From: Spirochaetia bacterium
Lineage (GTDB): Bacteria; Spirochaetota; Spirochaetia; Treponematales; Breznakiellaceae
NCBI GenBank assembly: GCA_026002045.1
Contig: BOAV01000057.1
Coordinates: 1 to 15,368, forward strand
Reading direction: 5' to 3'
Length of the DNA: 15,368 nucleotides
In this document: positions 7,334-11,909 of the stretch, in pieces
How positions within the stretch are numbered: the first letter of the stretch is position 1
How the letters are laid out: the number at the start of each line of letters is the position of its first letter
Position numbers and translations under genes: made by a program
Notes under the pieces: model-generated
Seen by the model: only the letters and a program-made list of their open reading frames with translations
Told to the model about the DNA's origin: nothing
Databases searched by the model: none

Positions 7334-7457
7334 TTCTTTCTAAATCGGCCTCATATATTCCCCGGTTCACTTCATCGGCGGCGGCCATTAGTTCCGGGTC
7401 CGTTATACCCTCTTTATCGGCCAGCCGGGAAAAGCTCTTTGTCTTAAATATACACAT
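7308..7457 (-). pseudogene. Truncated RelE/HigB-like toxin relic
   Basis: A 49-residue ORF starts MCIFKTKSFSRLADKEGITD and continues through AADEVNRGIYEADL, matching the first 40 or so residues of the roughly 110-residue COG4737 RelE-like toxins (consensus start of the type FK.K.FSRFAKKE.I.D). After EADL the sequence changes to ERIDIFISMI and stops, where the family would continue with a GG.IKKRIAR-type core carrying the active basic residues. The catalytic part is therefore missing and the gene should be inactive. It is 21 nt upstream of brnT, whose promoter overlaps its end. Family recognition is from memory of the N-terminal pattern. Confidence 0.65.
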
Positions 7458-7570
7458 ATCCCATTTTCCTTACAATGCCCTGAAAATTACCGGCCCCCTA
7501 TAGGAGAGGCCGACACCCCTCCAAAATAGCCCCCAGGACGCGCGAGGCGGGCTTATACGGGGCGCGGACC

Positions 7571-7783
7571 TTATTTGTCCCCAATCCTCACGTATTCGAT
7601 AACATCCCCCGGCTGACAGTCCAGGTAGGCGCATATCCGTTCTAAGACTTTGCCGTCTACTGGCTGATTTTTATTCAATTTTGCTAGGGTAGGGGCACTT
7701 ATTATCCCGTCCCTGGTAAGATCCGTCCCCTTCATCCCTTTGTCCACCAATAGGTGAAAAAGTGGCTTGTACGTTATGCCCAT
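7571..7783 (-). CDS. XRE/Cro-family small transcriptional repressor
   Basis: This 70-residue protein is a single Cro/CI-type helix-turn-helix of the small YozG/HTH_26 type: YKPLFHLLVDKGMKGTDLTR, then the recognition region ISAPTLAKLNKNQPVDGKVL, then ERICAYLDCQPGDVIEYV. It should bind DNA as a dimer. I chose the ATG at 7783 because GGGAG lies 6 nt before it; an upstream in-frame ATG at 7810 falls next to the -10 box. The gene is divergent from a strong promoter that serves a run of tiny genes, a layout typical of a phage or integrative element lysis-lysogeny switch. Confidence 0.85.
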   Translation of the reverse strand: MGITYKPLFHLLVDKGMKGTDLTRDGIISAPTLAKLNKNQPVDGKVLERICAYLDCQPGDVIEYVRIGDK

Positions 7784-7800
7784 AAATTCTCCCTTACTTA

Positions 7801-7830
7801 AATATATCATTATTATCGATAGTTTGTAAA
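7801..7830 (-). promoter_or_regulatory. Promoter of the XRE repressor gene
   Basis: On the minus strand TTTACA and TATATT are separated by 18 bases, about 17 nt before the repressor ATG. The spacer contains the palindrome TATCGATA (7814-7821), a possible autoregulatory operator. The operator idea is inferred from symmetry alone. Confidence 0.55.
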
Positions 7831-7873
7831 GCGATTATTTAAAAAAAGAAAAATAATATAAAATTGATAAATA

Positions 7874-7907
7874 AACACTTGACAAAATAAAAGAACACTT
7901 ATATATT
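7874..7907 (+). promoter_or_regulatory. Strong promoter of the small-gene operon with repeated AACACTT
   Basis: TTGACA (7879-7884) and TATATT (7902-7907) are 17 bases apart. The heptamer AACACTT occurs twice, at 7874-7880 across the -35 box and at 7894-7900 just before the -10 box. The copies are 20 bp apart and so on the same face of the helix. GGGAGG precedes the first ATG at 7939. The repeats are good candidates for operators of the divergent XRE protein. Confidence 0.7.
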
Positions 7908-7938
7908 TAAGCAAAGAGTGAATCATAGGGAGGTAAAC

Positions 7939-8058
7939 ATGATTTTCAAGGGTTTTGTGTTCCGGTGGGCGGTATCCCTCAAGGAAGTAGGGGAGCGGTG
8001 GGGCATCTATCCGTTGATATGGGCCGGGCTGTTTATCCGGGGGAGGTGTAGGCAATGA
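7939..8058 (+). CDS. 39-residue peptide, first gene of the early operon
   Basis: This ORF begins at an ATG with a strong GGGAGG 6 nt upstream and a consensus promoter just before it. The product is MIFKGFVFRWAVSLKEVGER followed by a hydrophobic stretch (GIYPLIWAGLFI) and a basic end. It may be membrane-associated, but the segment is short. The stop overlaps the next start as ATGA. No family is recognised. Promoter, ribosome-binding site and coupling make translation likely. Confidence 0.55.
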   Translation: MIFKGFVFRWAVSLKEVGERWGIYPLIWAGLFIRGRCRQ

Positions 8059-8219
8059 ACCTTGAACCGGAAGCCCCCAGGGTGGCGAACCCTTCGGATG
8101 CCGTGGATCTCATCAGTACCCTCATGGAGCTGGTAGAGGGTGATACCTCTAAGAAGGACCGCCAACTTCGGCAGGGGTTGGAAACACTGCGGGATGCGGT
8201 AGAGCGGGGAATTATATGA
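8055..8219 (+). CDS. 54-residue acidic protein in the early operon
   Basis: This small ORF begins inside the previous stop (ATGA) and encodes an acidic, helical protein, with SDAVDLISTLMELVEGD in the middle and a second helix (KKDRQLRQGLETLRDAVERG). No family is recognised. The regular Leu spacing suggests a helical hairpin. It ends in another ATGA overlap, so it is translationally coupled on both sides. Confidence 0.55.
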   Translation: MNLEPEAPRVANPSDAVDLISTLMELVEGDTSKKDRQLRQGLETLRDAVERGII

Positions 8220-8290
8220 CCGCCCAGGCGGTAGGACTGCGGGTACTGAACGGAGATATTAGCGGCGGTCGGCTCATGGTCAGGGCATAG
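8216..8290 (+). CDS. 24-residue ORF coupled by ATGA
   Basis: A very short ORF (MTAQAVGLRVLNGDISGGRL and four more residues) starts in the ATGA of the preceding gene. The only evidence for it is that coupling and the unbroken series of small genes around it. The 110 nt that follow, to 8400, hold competing short frames and no clear gene; this gap could be a decayed part of the same ORF. Confidence 0.3.
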   Translation: MTAQAVGLRVLNGDISGGRLMVRA

Positions 8291-8400
8291 GGATTCATGG
8301 GAGAGGCGGGGCTTCCTCGTGTTGGGAAACAGCATGGACAGCCCCAGCCTTTCCCTTTTAATAAGCGGCCCCGGACTTATGGGGCAAAGGATGGTTTTAT

Positions 8401-8601
8401 ATGGCAACAAACAAAGCGGAAACGGAAGTCATTGAGGCTTACCGTCTGGACGAATCGGCGGCCCTTCTCAATTTGGCCCGGTACGTGCTGCGGGTTTCTC
8501 AATCGGAGGATCAAGCGTTGATTCTCCATGATGATGAATTGCACGGCCTGGAAATCCTGCTTGCGGAGGTTCAGGTTAATTTAGGAAGGGGGTATGTATG
8601 A
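8401..8601 (+). CDS. 66-residue acidic helical protein in the early operon
   Basis: The product reads ETEVIEAYRLDESAALLNLA, then RYVLRVSQSEDQALILHDDE, then LHGLEILLAEVQVNLGRG. It is acidic, soluble and entirely helical in appearance. AAGGATGG lies upstream of the ATG. Two other frames are open here (from 8297 and 8334), but their products are Arg/Pro-rich or low complexity and less protein-like. The segment HDDELHGLEILL echoes VDEGVLHGYQIF in the gene at 8831, so the two may be distantly related. No function can be assigned. It ends in an ATGA overlap. Confidence 0.65.
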   Translation: MATNKAETEVIEAYRLDESAALLNLARYVLRVSQSEDQALILHDDELHGLEILLAEVQVNLGRGYV

Positions 8602-8834
8602 TTCCTTCATGGTGCAAAAAATGCGAGGTTGAATCGTTCAGCCCTGGGGGGCGGGATGTGGACGCGGCACTAATCGCGGCGGGGTTTGTCCGGGAAGAAT
8701 CCGGCATAGAACACCAGGTAGGCCCGGATAGGGACCTTTCTATTTGCCGGGCAAAATATACCAGGGGCAAAAATGAAAATGTCTTTATCATTACCAATGA
8801 AAAGGGTGGCCCGGTCCCTGGAGGTGCGGCATGA
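8598..8834 (+). CDS. 78-residue protein with a Cys pair, early operon
   Basis: This unrecognised protein begins MIPSWCKKCEVESFSPGG; the WCKKC motif resembles half of a zinc ribbon. It then has DVDAALIAAGFVREESGIEH, a segment around DRDLSICRAKYT, and ENVFIITNEKGGPVPGG. With one CxxC plus a later Cys, metal binding is possible but not established. Start and stop are both ATGA overlaps with the neighbours, which strongly supports expression as part of the same operon. Confidence 0.65.
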   Translation: MIPSWCKKCEVESFSPGGRDVDAALIAAGFVREESGIEHQVGPDRDLSICRAKYTRGKNENVFIITNEKGGPVPGGAA

Positions 8835-9052
8835 CTTTCAATGATTCGGGGGAGGTAGTGTCCCAGGTTAAGGCTTTGGCATATATGGCCCATTCCCAAA
8901 ATTTGGATATTCCTGTTGATGAAGGCGTCTTACATGGCTATCAGATTTTCGGTTATGTAGTTGTTGAAAGTTTGAAAGCCATGATTGCCGATTTTGAGAA
9001 TCAAATCCATGAGCTGCGGAGGGCAGCGGGGTTGGAAGTACATGAAACGTGA
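8831..9052 (+). CDS. 73-residue protein, early operon
   Basis: An unrecognised acidic helical protein: DSGEVVSQVKALAYMAHSQN, then LDIPVDEGVLHGYQIFGYVV and VESLKAMIADFENQIHELRR. It resembles the gene at 8401 in having a short helical unit followed by an LHG motif and a second helix. It starts in ATGA with the upstream gene, and its last 11 nt overlap the next gene. Confidence 0.65.
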   Translation: MTFNDSGEVVSQVKALAYMAHSQNLDIPVDEGVLHGYQIFGYVVVESLKAMIADFENQIHELRRAAGLEVHET

Positions 9053-9335
9053 AAATCAAATCGGCTGCCGGGTGTCCTTCCCCTCCAGCTTTTTCATGGA
9101 GCTTGAGGATGTTTGGAAACACGGGGAGGGCGGTTGCCATCGAGCGCAGCCCTTCCAGGACTTCCTCAATATGCTGGTAGGGTACGGGCTTGAATCATAC
9201 CGGGATAGACTACGGCCGGCCGTGGATGAAGCGCCACCGGTTCCGGATGGAGGCCCGGATCCCGCAGATGATGAAGCATGGGATTTCCCCCGCAGTAAGC
9301 GGCACCCCCTGCTGCGGTTCCCTGAGGAAGGGTAA
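9042..9335 (+). CDS. 97-residue protein, last gene of the early operon
   Basis: This protein has a compact N-terminal part (GCRVSFPSSFFMELEDVWKH, then QPFQDFLNMLVGYGLESYRD) and a Pro/Asp-rich disordered tail (APPVPDGGPDPADDEAWDF) ending in a basic LLRFPEEG. The short strand followed by helices with a hydrophobic face is reminiscent of small ribbon-helix-helix proteins, but this is not secure. I use the ATG at 9042, inside the end of the previous gene, not the longer in-frame start at 8985. It is followed by a region with stem-loops and an intrinsic terminator. Confidence 0.6.
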   Translation: MKRENQIGCRVSFPSSFFMELEDVWKHGEGGCHRAQPFQDFLNMLVGYGLESYRDRLRPAVDEAPPVPDGGPDPADDEAWDFPRSKRHPLLRFPEEG

Positions 9336-9347
9336 GCGTTAAATCGT

Positions 9348-9397
9348 CCGGGGCCAGTTCCCCGGTAAAACCTTGCCCGTATGGGCTGGTATTTTAC
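9348..9397 (+). other. Two adjacent stem-loops in the operon trailer
   Basis: CCGGGG (9348-9353) pairs with CCCCGG (9360-9365) around a 6-nt loop. Directly after it, GTAAAA-CC-GCCC (9365-9378) pairs in order with GGGC-GG-TTTTAC (9383-9397) around the loop GTAT, with small bulges. Both lie between the last ORF and the terminator, so they would form in the 3' trailer of the transcript. They could protect the mRNA end or mark a small RNA; neither is demonstrated. Confidence 0.45.
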
Positions 9398-9432
9398 AGG
9401 ACGTGGAGGTCAATTAATTTAGTTAAGGCGGC

Positions 9433-9464
9433 GCCCCTTCCCTTTGAGCGGAGAGGGGCTTTTT
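9433..9464 (+). terminator. Intrinsic terminator of the early operon
   Basis: GCCCCTTC (9433-9440) pairs with the AGGGGC arm (9454-9459), extended by a T-G pair, and is followed by TTTTT. It lies about 100 nt after the last gene of the plus-strand small-gene operon. Confidence 0.8.
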
Positions 9465-9482
9465 ATTGCCCCGGACAAATGA

Positions 9483-9602
9483 CAGATAAAAGGCAGATAC
9501 AGACAAGGTATAGATAGGCTTAAATCAGCCTTAATATGTCAAAATGATTGACACCCTTCCATGTATGGCGATAAAATAATCTTAGGTAAGCATTGATAGG
9601 CT
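9483..9602. other. Repeat-rich AT segment left of the tRNA fragment (possible integrase arm sites)
   Basis: This non-coding stretch contains direct repeats CAGATA (9483-9488 and 9493-9498) and GATAGGCT (9513-9520 and 9595-9602), and an inverted pair around 9517-9530. Short direct repeats flanking a tRNA attachment core are typical of arm sites for tyrosine integrases and excisionases. The repeats are visible; their role is inferred from position. Confidence 0.35.
9537..9577 (+). promoter_or_regulatory. Promoter with symmetric TGTCAA-N5-TTGACA, pointing at the tRNA fragment
   Basis: TTGACA (9548-9553) is followed after 18 bases by TAAAAT (9572-9577). The -35 box forms a perfect inverted repeat with TGTCAA (9537-9542) separated by AATGA. 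Transcription would run into the tRNA 3' fragment and toward the broken integrase gene. The symmetric arrangement could be a binding site or allow bidirectional initiation. Confidence 0.45.
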
Positions 9603-9625
9603 AATATATATTGACCAAGGGGTTG

Positions 9626-9667
9626 CTCATAATCTCTTGGTCCGAGGTTCAAGTCCTCGATGGCCCA
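9626..9667 (+). other. 3' fragment of a CAU-anticodon tRNA gene; probable attachment site
   Basis: The sequence runs CTCATAA (anticodon loop with CAT), TCTCT (3' anticodon stem), TGGTC (variable loop), a perfect T arm CGAGG-TTCAAGT-CCTCG, and the 3' acceptor strand ending TGGCCCA. The 5' acceptor strand, D arm and matching 5' anticodon stem are absent: the bases before the loop (GGTTG) do not pair with TCTCT. A tRNA piece starting at the anticodon loop is the usual product of integrase crossover at a tRNA gene, so I read it as the right attachment site of an element lying to the left. The match to tRNA-Ile2 or tRNA-Met is by arm pattern and anticodon only. Confidence 0.75.
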
Positions 9668-9672
9668 AAATC

Positions 9673-9699
9673 GTAACTCTTTATAATACAAAGAGTTAC
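9673..9699. repeat. Perfect 10-bp hairpin just after the tRNA fragment
   Basis: GTAACTCTTT (9673-9682) and AAAGAGTTAC (9690-9699) are exact inverted repeats around a 7-nt loop, beginning 5 nt after the tRNA 3' end. There is no T-run, so it is not a standard terminator. It could be a relic of the tRNA downstream region or a recombinase-related site. Confidence 0.5.
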
Positions 9700-9792
9700 A
9701 GCGAGATACCGGAAGCACCGGCTCCATTATTCCAAATCCAAGTCGGAATGAGTTACGGGAAGAACCCCAATTCATTCCAAACAGGAGGAATT

Positions 9793-10250
9793 ATGGGCCG
9801 GTCTTTTTATTCGTATTGAGGGGGTCTAATACCCCGCCCTTTAGGGTGGTTAAAAGGTATTAGACCCCCGAATATAACCACCTTTCGAGAACAACATACC
9901 TCGTCCTTTAGGGCGAGGTATTTGATTTATACCCCCGTAATGGCGTTATCTATGCGGAGATATTGAATCCGCAGACCGGGGAGCGGGTCGCCAGCCGCAG
10001 CACCCGGACAGCAAACCGGGACGAGGCGGGTTTAACCGTGGCGCAATGGCTCCGGGATGGCATCCCCACCCGGCGCAGGAAAGTCCGCCGGACCGTAGAG
10101 GCCATAGGGGGCATCAAAAACATTCTGCAATCCATCGAAAAAACCCCCGACCTGGACGGGGAAGCGGCGCTTCAAATTACCGAAGTCCTGCGGCGCAGGG
10201 GGCTTATCAGTTTCCCCGTGGTCAAAGCCGGTCCCGGAAATGTTGATTGG
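9793..10250 (+). pseudogene. Tyrosine integrase gene remnant, interrupted and truncated
   Basis: An ATG preceded by AGGAGG starts MGRSFYSY and stops at once. After a palindromic insert, an open frame resumes with FDLYPRNGVIYAEILNPQTG, followed by ASRSTRTANRDEAGLTVAQW and GIPTRRRK. This is the N-terminal arm-binding region of tyrosine recombinases: a beta-hairpin that reads through GVIYAEILNP, then the S(T/R)T plus Ala/Glu helix. It continues with IGGIKNILQSIEKTPDLDGE and ITEVLRRRGLISFP, then ends near VDWS, where sequence from another gene begins. The catalytic domain with its Arg, His and Tyr is missing. Joining MGRSF to DLYPRNG gives a natural N-terminus and indicates one insertion. It lies just right of the tRNA fragment, the usual place for an integrase. 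Confidence 0.7.
9808..9922. repeat. Palindromic insert of about 115 bp in the integrase start (REP or IS200/IS605-end-like)
   Basis: The insert holds two structured units. The first is a 14-bp perfect inverted repeat GGGGGTCTAATACC (9820-9833 with 9856-9869) that encloses a smaller hairpin CCGCCC-TTTA-GGGTGG (9834-9849). The second is TACCTCGTCC-TTTA-GGGCGAGGTA (9897-9920), a 10-bp stem with one T-G pair. Both small hairpins share the loop core CCTTTAGGG. Such paired imperfect palindromes are seen at the ends of IS200/IS605 elements and in REP-type sequences mobilised by TnpA-like proteins. No transposase is encoded. The boundaries are estimated from the integrase reading frame, plus or minus several bases. 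Confidence 0.6.
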
Positions 10251-10251
10251 T

Positions 10252-10608
10252 CAGGGTTCCATCGCTCATTTTTACAACCTCCTTGGCGTTTGCAGATTGG
10301 CTTGCAGGACCGCATAGAGATAGGCCCGGATAAGGGGTTCATTGCCCTTTAATCGAACTTCTTTAAATATAGTATCCGCGCTCTGTATATTCAAGCCGCG
10401 GCTTAATCCTTTTATCCAGAGATTGTCGGTTTCGGTGAGCTCCGGGCTGGCGATGATCTGAATAGGCAGTAGATCCCCGGTAACCTGGTATATGCCGCTT
10501 CCGGTTTCCTCAATTTGATATTTATGGACTTCCTTCAGGCATTTTATGAGTTCACGGGGATATTTGGAGGCCGCAAGGGTGATGGTCAGGCTGGTTATCG
10601 AGGCTTTC
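10252..10608 (-). pseudogene. Frameshifted fragment of a hypothetical protein (Rpn-like nuclease family?)
   Basis: The minus-strand frame reads SITSLTITLAASKYPRELIK, then CLKEVHKYQIEETGSGIYQV, TGDLLPIQIIASPELTETD, NLWIKGLSRGL, and later EPLIRAYLYAVLQAN. This resembles, from memory, the middle of PD-(D/E)XK Rpn/transposase-like or related hypothetical proteins with the pattern KYPR.L......GIY.V.G...IQI; I cannot name the family securely. The frame breaks after LQAN: an 8-base near-duplication of TCTGCAAA shifts it, and the other frame continues NAKEVVKMSDGTLT. It has no start, being joined at its 5' side to a tautomerase fragment, and its 3' side abuts the integrase remnant near 10250. Confidence 0.55.
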
Positions 10609-10719
10609 CGCCTCGGCCTTGCCGGGGATAATGCTTATCAGGCGGCCGAGTTCCGCCTTGACCTTTTCCCGCTGGGCCGGGGAAAGCGCCACCGATGTGT
10701 TTATTGCGATATAGGGCAT
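10552..10719 (-). pseudogene. 5' third of a MIF-related tautomerase gene, fused out of frame
   Basis: The ORF starts MPYIAINTSVALSPAQREKV and continues KAELGRLISIIPGK. This is the opening of phenylpyruvate tautomerase / MIF-like proteins of about 115 residues; in this group the exposed N-terminal Pro2 is the catalytic base. After about residue 37 the similarity ends and the sequence enters the hypothetical gene in a different frame, giving a 55-residue chimera with a meaningless tail. GGAG lies 9 nt before the ATG and a consensus promoter lies upstream, so the chimera may still be expressed. With two thirds of the fold missing, it should not work as a tautomerase. Confidence 0.65.
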
Positions 10720-10753
10720 GATGGTACTCCGTTTGTAAGGATTTTATTGGTTG

Positions 10754-10782
10754 ATTATAGCGGAATTGGCTGGGGGTGTCAA
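10754..10782 (-). promoter_or_regulatory. Perfect consensus promoter upstream of the tautomerase fragment
   Basis: On the minus strand TTGACA and TATAAT match the sigma-70 consensus exactly and are separated by 17 bases. Transcription would begin about 28 nt before the tautomerase ATG. The promoter is intact although the gene it serves is broken. Confidence 0.8.
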
Positions 10783-10830
10783 AGAGGCGGGAGATGTGAG
10801 ATATTGCGGGTCGGCAGGGAGATTTAAGTT

Positions 10831-11841
10831 CTACTTTTTCTTTGGTTTCTTTTTTCCCGCTATCAGCAATTTTTTTTCTGCCCGTTCCAGGGACTCTAAA
10901 AAGTGCTGTTCTACCGGTGTTAAGGCATATTGGGTTCGCTTTTTAAATTTTTCATATTCCTTATCGGCTTTTCGTTTTGCGTTTTCGGCGCTGATTTTTC
11001 CTGCATGGTTAAGGATATCCCTGCCCGAAAGTTTCATAAAATCGTCCAGTTTTACGATCCAGTCTTTCATGTACATGGGGGTCTTGCTCTTGGCCTGCAA
11101 TTCGGCATAGTCCAGATACAGGGTAACGATCCGGTTCAACGTATCCAGCTCATCTTCGGAAAGATAATTTTTTGCAAATTCGGCATCGTTTTTTTTCGGG
11201 AAATGGCCGGACCATGTTGAGAGGCCCATAAAATCCTTTTCCGCATTGGCCCTGTTGTAGATAATCTCGGCGGCAGTATGACCATGGGCGGAAAAGTGCA
11301 TCTTGTTTTGAATGGTCGCGAAGAATTGCTGGGTAATGTCAGAGCGGGGATCATAGTCGATACTGGTGGCGTAGATTTCCAATACTTTCCGGTAAAATAC
11401 CTTTTCCGATGAGCGGATGTCCCTAATCCGTTCAAGGAGTTCCTCAAAGTAGTTTCCCCCACCGGATTTTAACAACTCGTCATTCATGGCAAAGCCTTTC
11501 AGCAGATACTCTTTAAGAATGCCGCTTGCCCATATTCTGAATTGGGTTCCCCGTAAGGATTTTACCCGGTAGCCGACAGAGATAATGACATCAAGGTTGT
11601 AAAAATTGGTTGGTTTGTCGGAATTAGGAAATTGCATTTTTTGCAAATTCCTTTTTTCTTCCAGTTCACCCTCATTGAAAATATTCTTGATATGACGGCT
11701 TATAACGCTGGTATCCCGTTGAAAAAGCTCGGACATCTGATCCTGGGTCAGCCATACGGTATCCCCGTCGAAGGTAACTTCAATTTTTGTTAAACCATCG
11801 TCGGTTTGGTACATGATTAAGTCAGAATTTGAGGGGGTCAT
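10831..11841 (-). CDS. RhuM family protein
   Basis: This 336-residue protein matches the RhuM family (first described as a Salmonella pathogenicity island protein, also common in defence islands and beside restriction systems). Its biochemical role is not established. The N-terminal part has the family pattern VWLTQDQMSELFQRDTSVIS (about 29-48), a winged-helix-like DNA-binding region, then NLDVIISVGYRVKSLRGTQF (about 82-101) and RIWASGILKEYLLKGFAMND. The centre has HGHTAAEIIYNRANAEKDFM with its typical GHTAAE. The C-terminal half is helical and ends in a Lys-rich tail (GKKKPKKK). The length is normal and the frame is intact. The ATG at 11841 has GGAG about 10 nt upstream. It lies 68 nt downstream of the DUF4338 gene on the same strand and could be cotranscribed with it. 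Confidence 0.9.
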   Translation of the reverse strand: MTPSNSDLIMYQTDDGLTKIEVTFDGDTVWLTQDQMSELFQRDTSVISRHIKNIFNEGELEEKRNLQKMQFPNSDKPTNFYNLDVIISVGYRVKSLRGTQFRIWASGILKEYLLKGFAMNDELLKSGGGNYFEELLERIRDIRSSEKVFYRKVLEIYATSIDYDPRSDITQQFFATIQNKMHFSAHGHTAAEIIYNRANAEKDFMGLSTWSGHFPKKNDAEFAKNYLSEDELDTLNRIVTLYLDYAELQAKSKTPMYMKDWIVKLDDFMKLSGRDILNHAGKISAENAKRKADKEYEKFKKRTQYALTPVEQHFLESLERAEKKLLIAGKKKPKKK

Positions 11842-11869
11842 GGCAAGGGCGCTCCGTGTCCGCTATCCC

Positions 11870-11887
11870 AAATTTCATACGAAATTT
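11870..11887. repeat. Inverted repeat AAATTTC-N4-GAAATTT between DUF4338 and RhuM genes
   Basis: A perfect 7-bp inverted repeat with a 4-nt spacer lies in the 68-nt gap between the two genes, about 28 nt upstream of the RhuM start. Its symmetry fits an operator for a dimeric regulator; it is weak as a terminator because the stem is AT-rich and lacks a T-run. Confidence 0.4.
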
Positions 11888-11909
11888 CAATCACCGCAAA
11901 TAACTCCAT

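Noticed and set aside
7813..8410. Minus-strand open frames opposite the early operon
   Set aside because: They cover the divergent promoter region and have Ser/Arg/Pro-rich products; the plus-strand series has promoter, ribosome-binding site and ATGA coupling.
8297..8521. Alternative plus-strand frame of 74 codons starting at 8297
   Set aside because: The product is Arg/Lys/Pro-rich with no family likeness; the overlapping frame from 8401 has a ribosome-binding site and ATGA coupling to the next gene.
9570..9667. Complete tRNA gene
   Set aside because: The 5' acceptor strand complementary to TGGCCCA, the D arm and a pairing 5' anticodon stem are all absent, so only a 3' part is present.
9539..9775. 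Minus-strand open frame of 78 codons across the tRNA fragment
   Set aside because: It reads through the tRNA piece and the perfect hairpin; a real protein there is unlikely.
9820..9869. Intrinsic terminator
   Set aside because: The inverted repeat is strong but neither side has a T-run, and no gene ends just before it.
9820..9920. CRISPR array suggested by two similar hairpins
   Set aside because: Only two dissimilar palindromic units are present, with no regular repeat-spacer pattern and no cas genes in the window.
10546..11110. Plus-strand open frames opposite the tautomerase fragment and RhuM end
   Set aside because: RhuM is well supported on the minus strand, and the plus-strand products are Phe/Ser-rich antisense frames.
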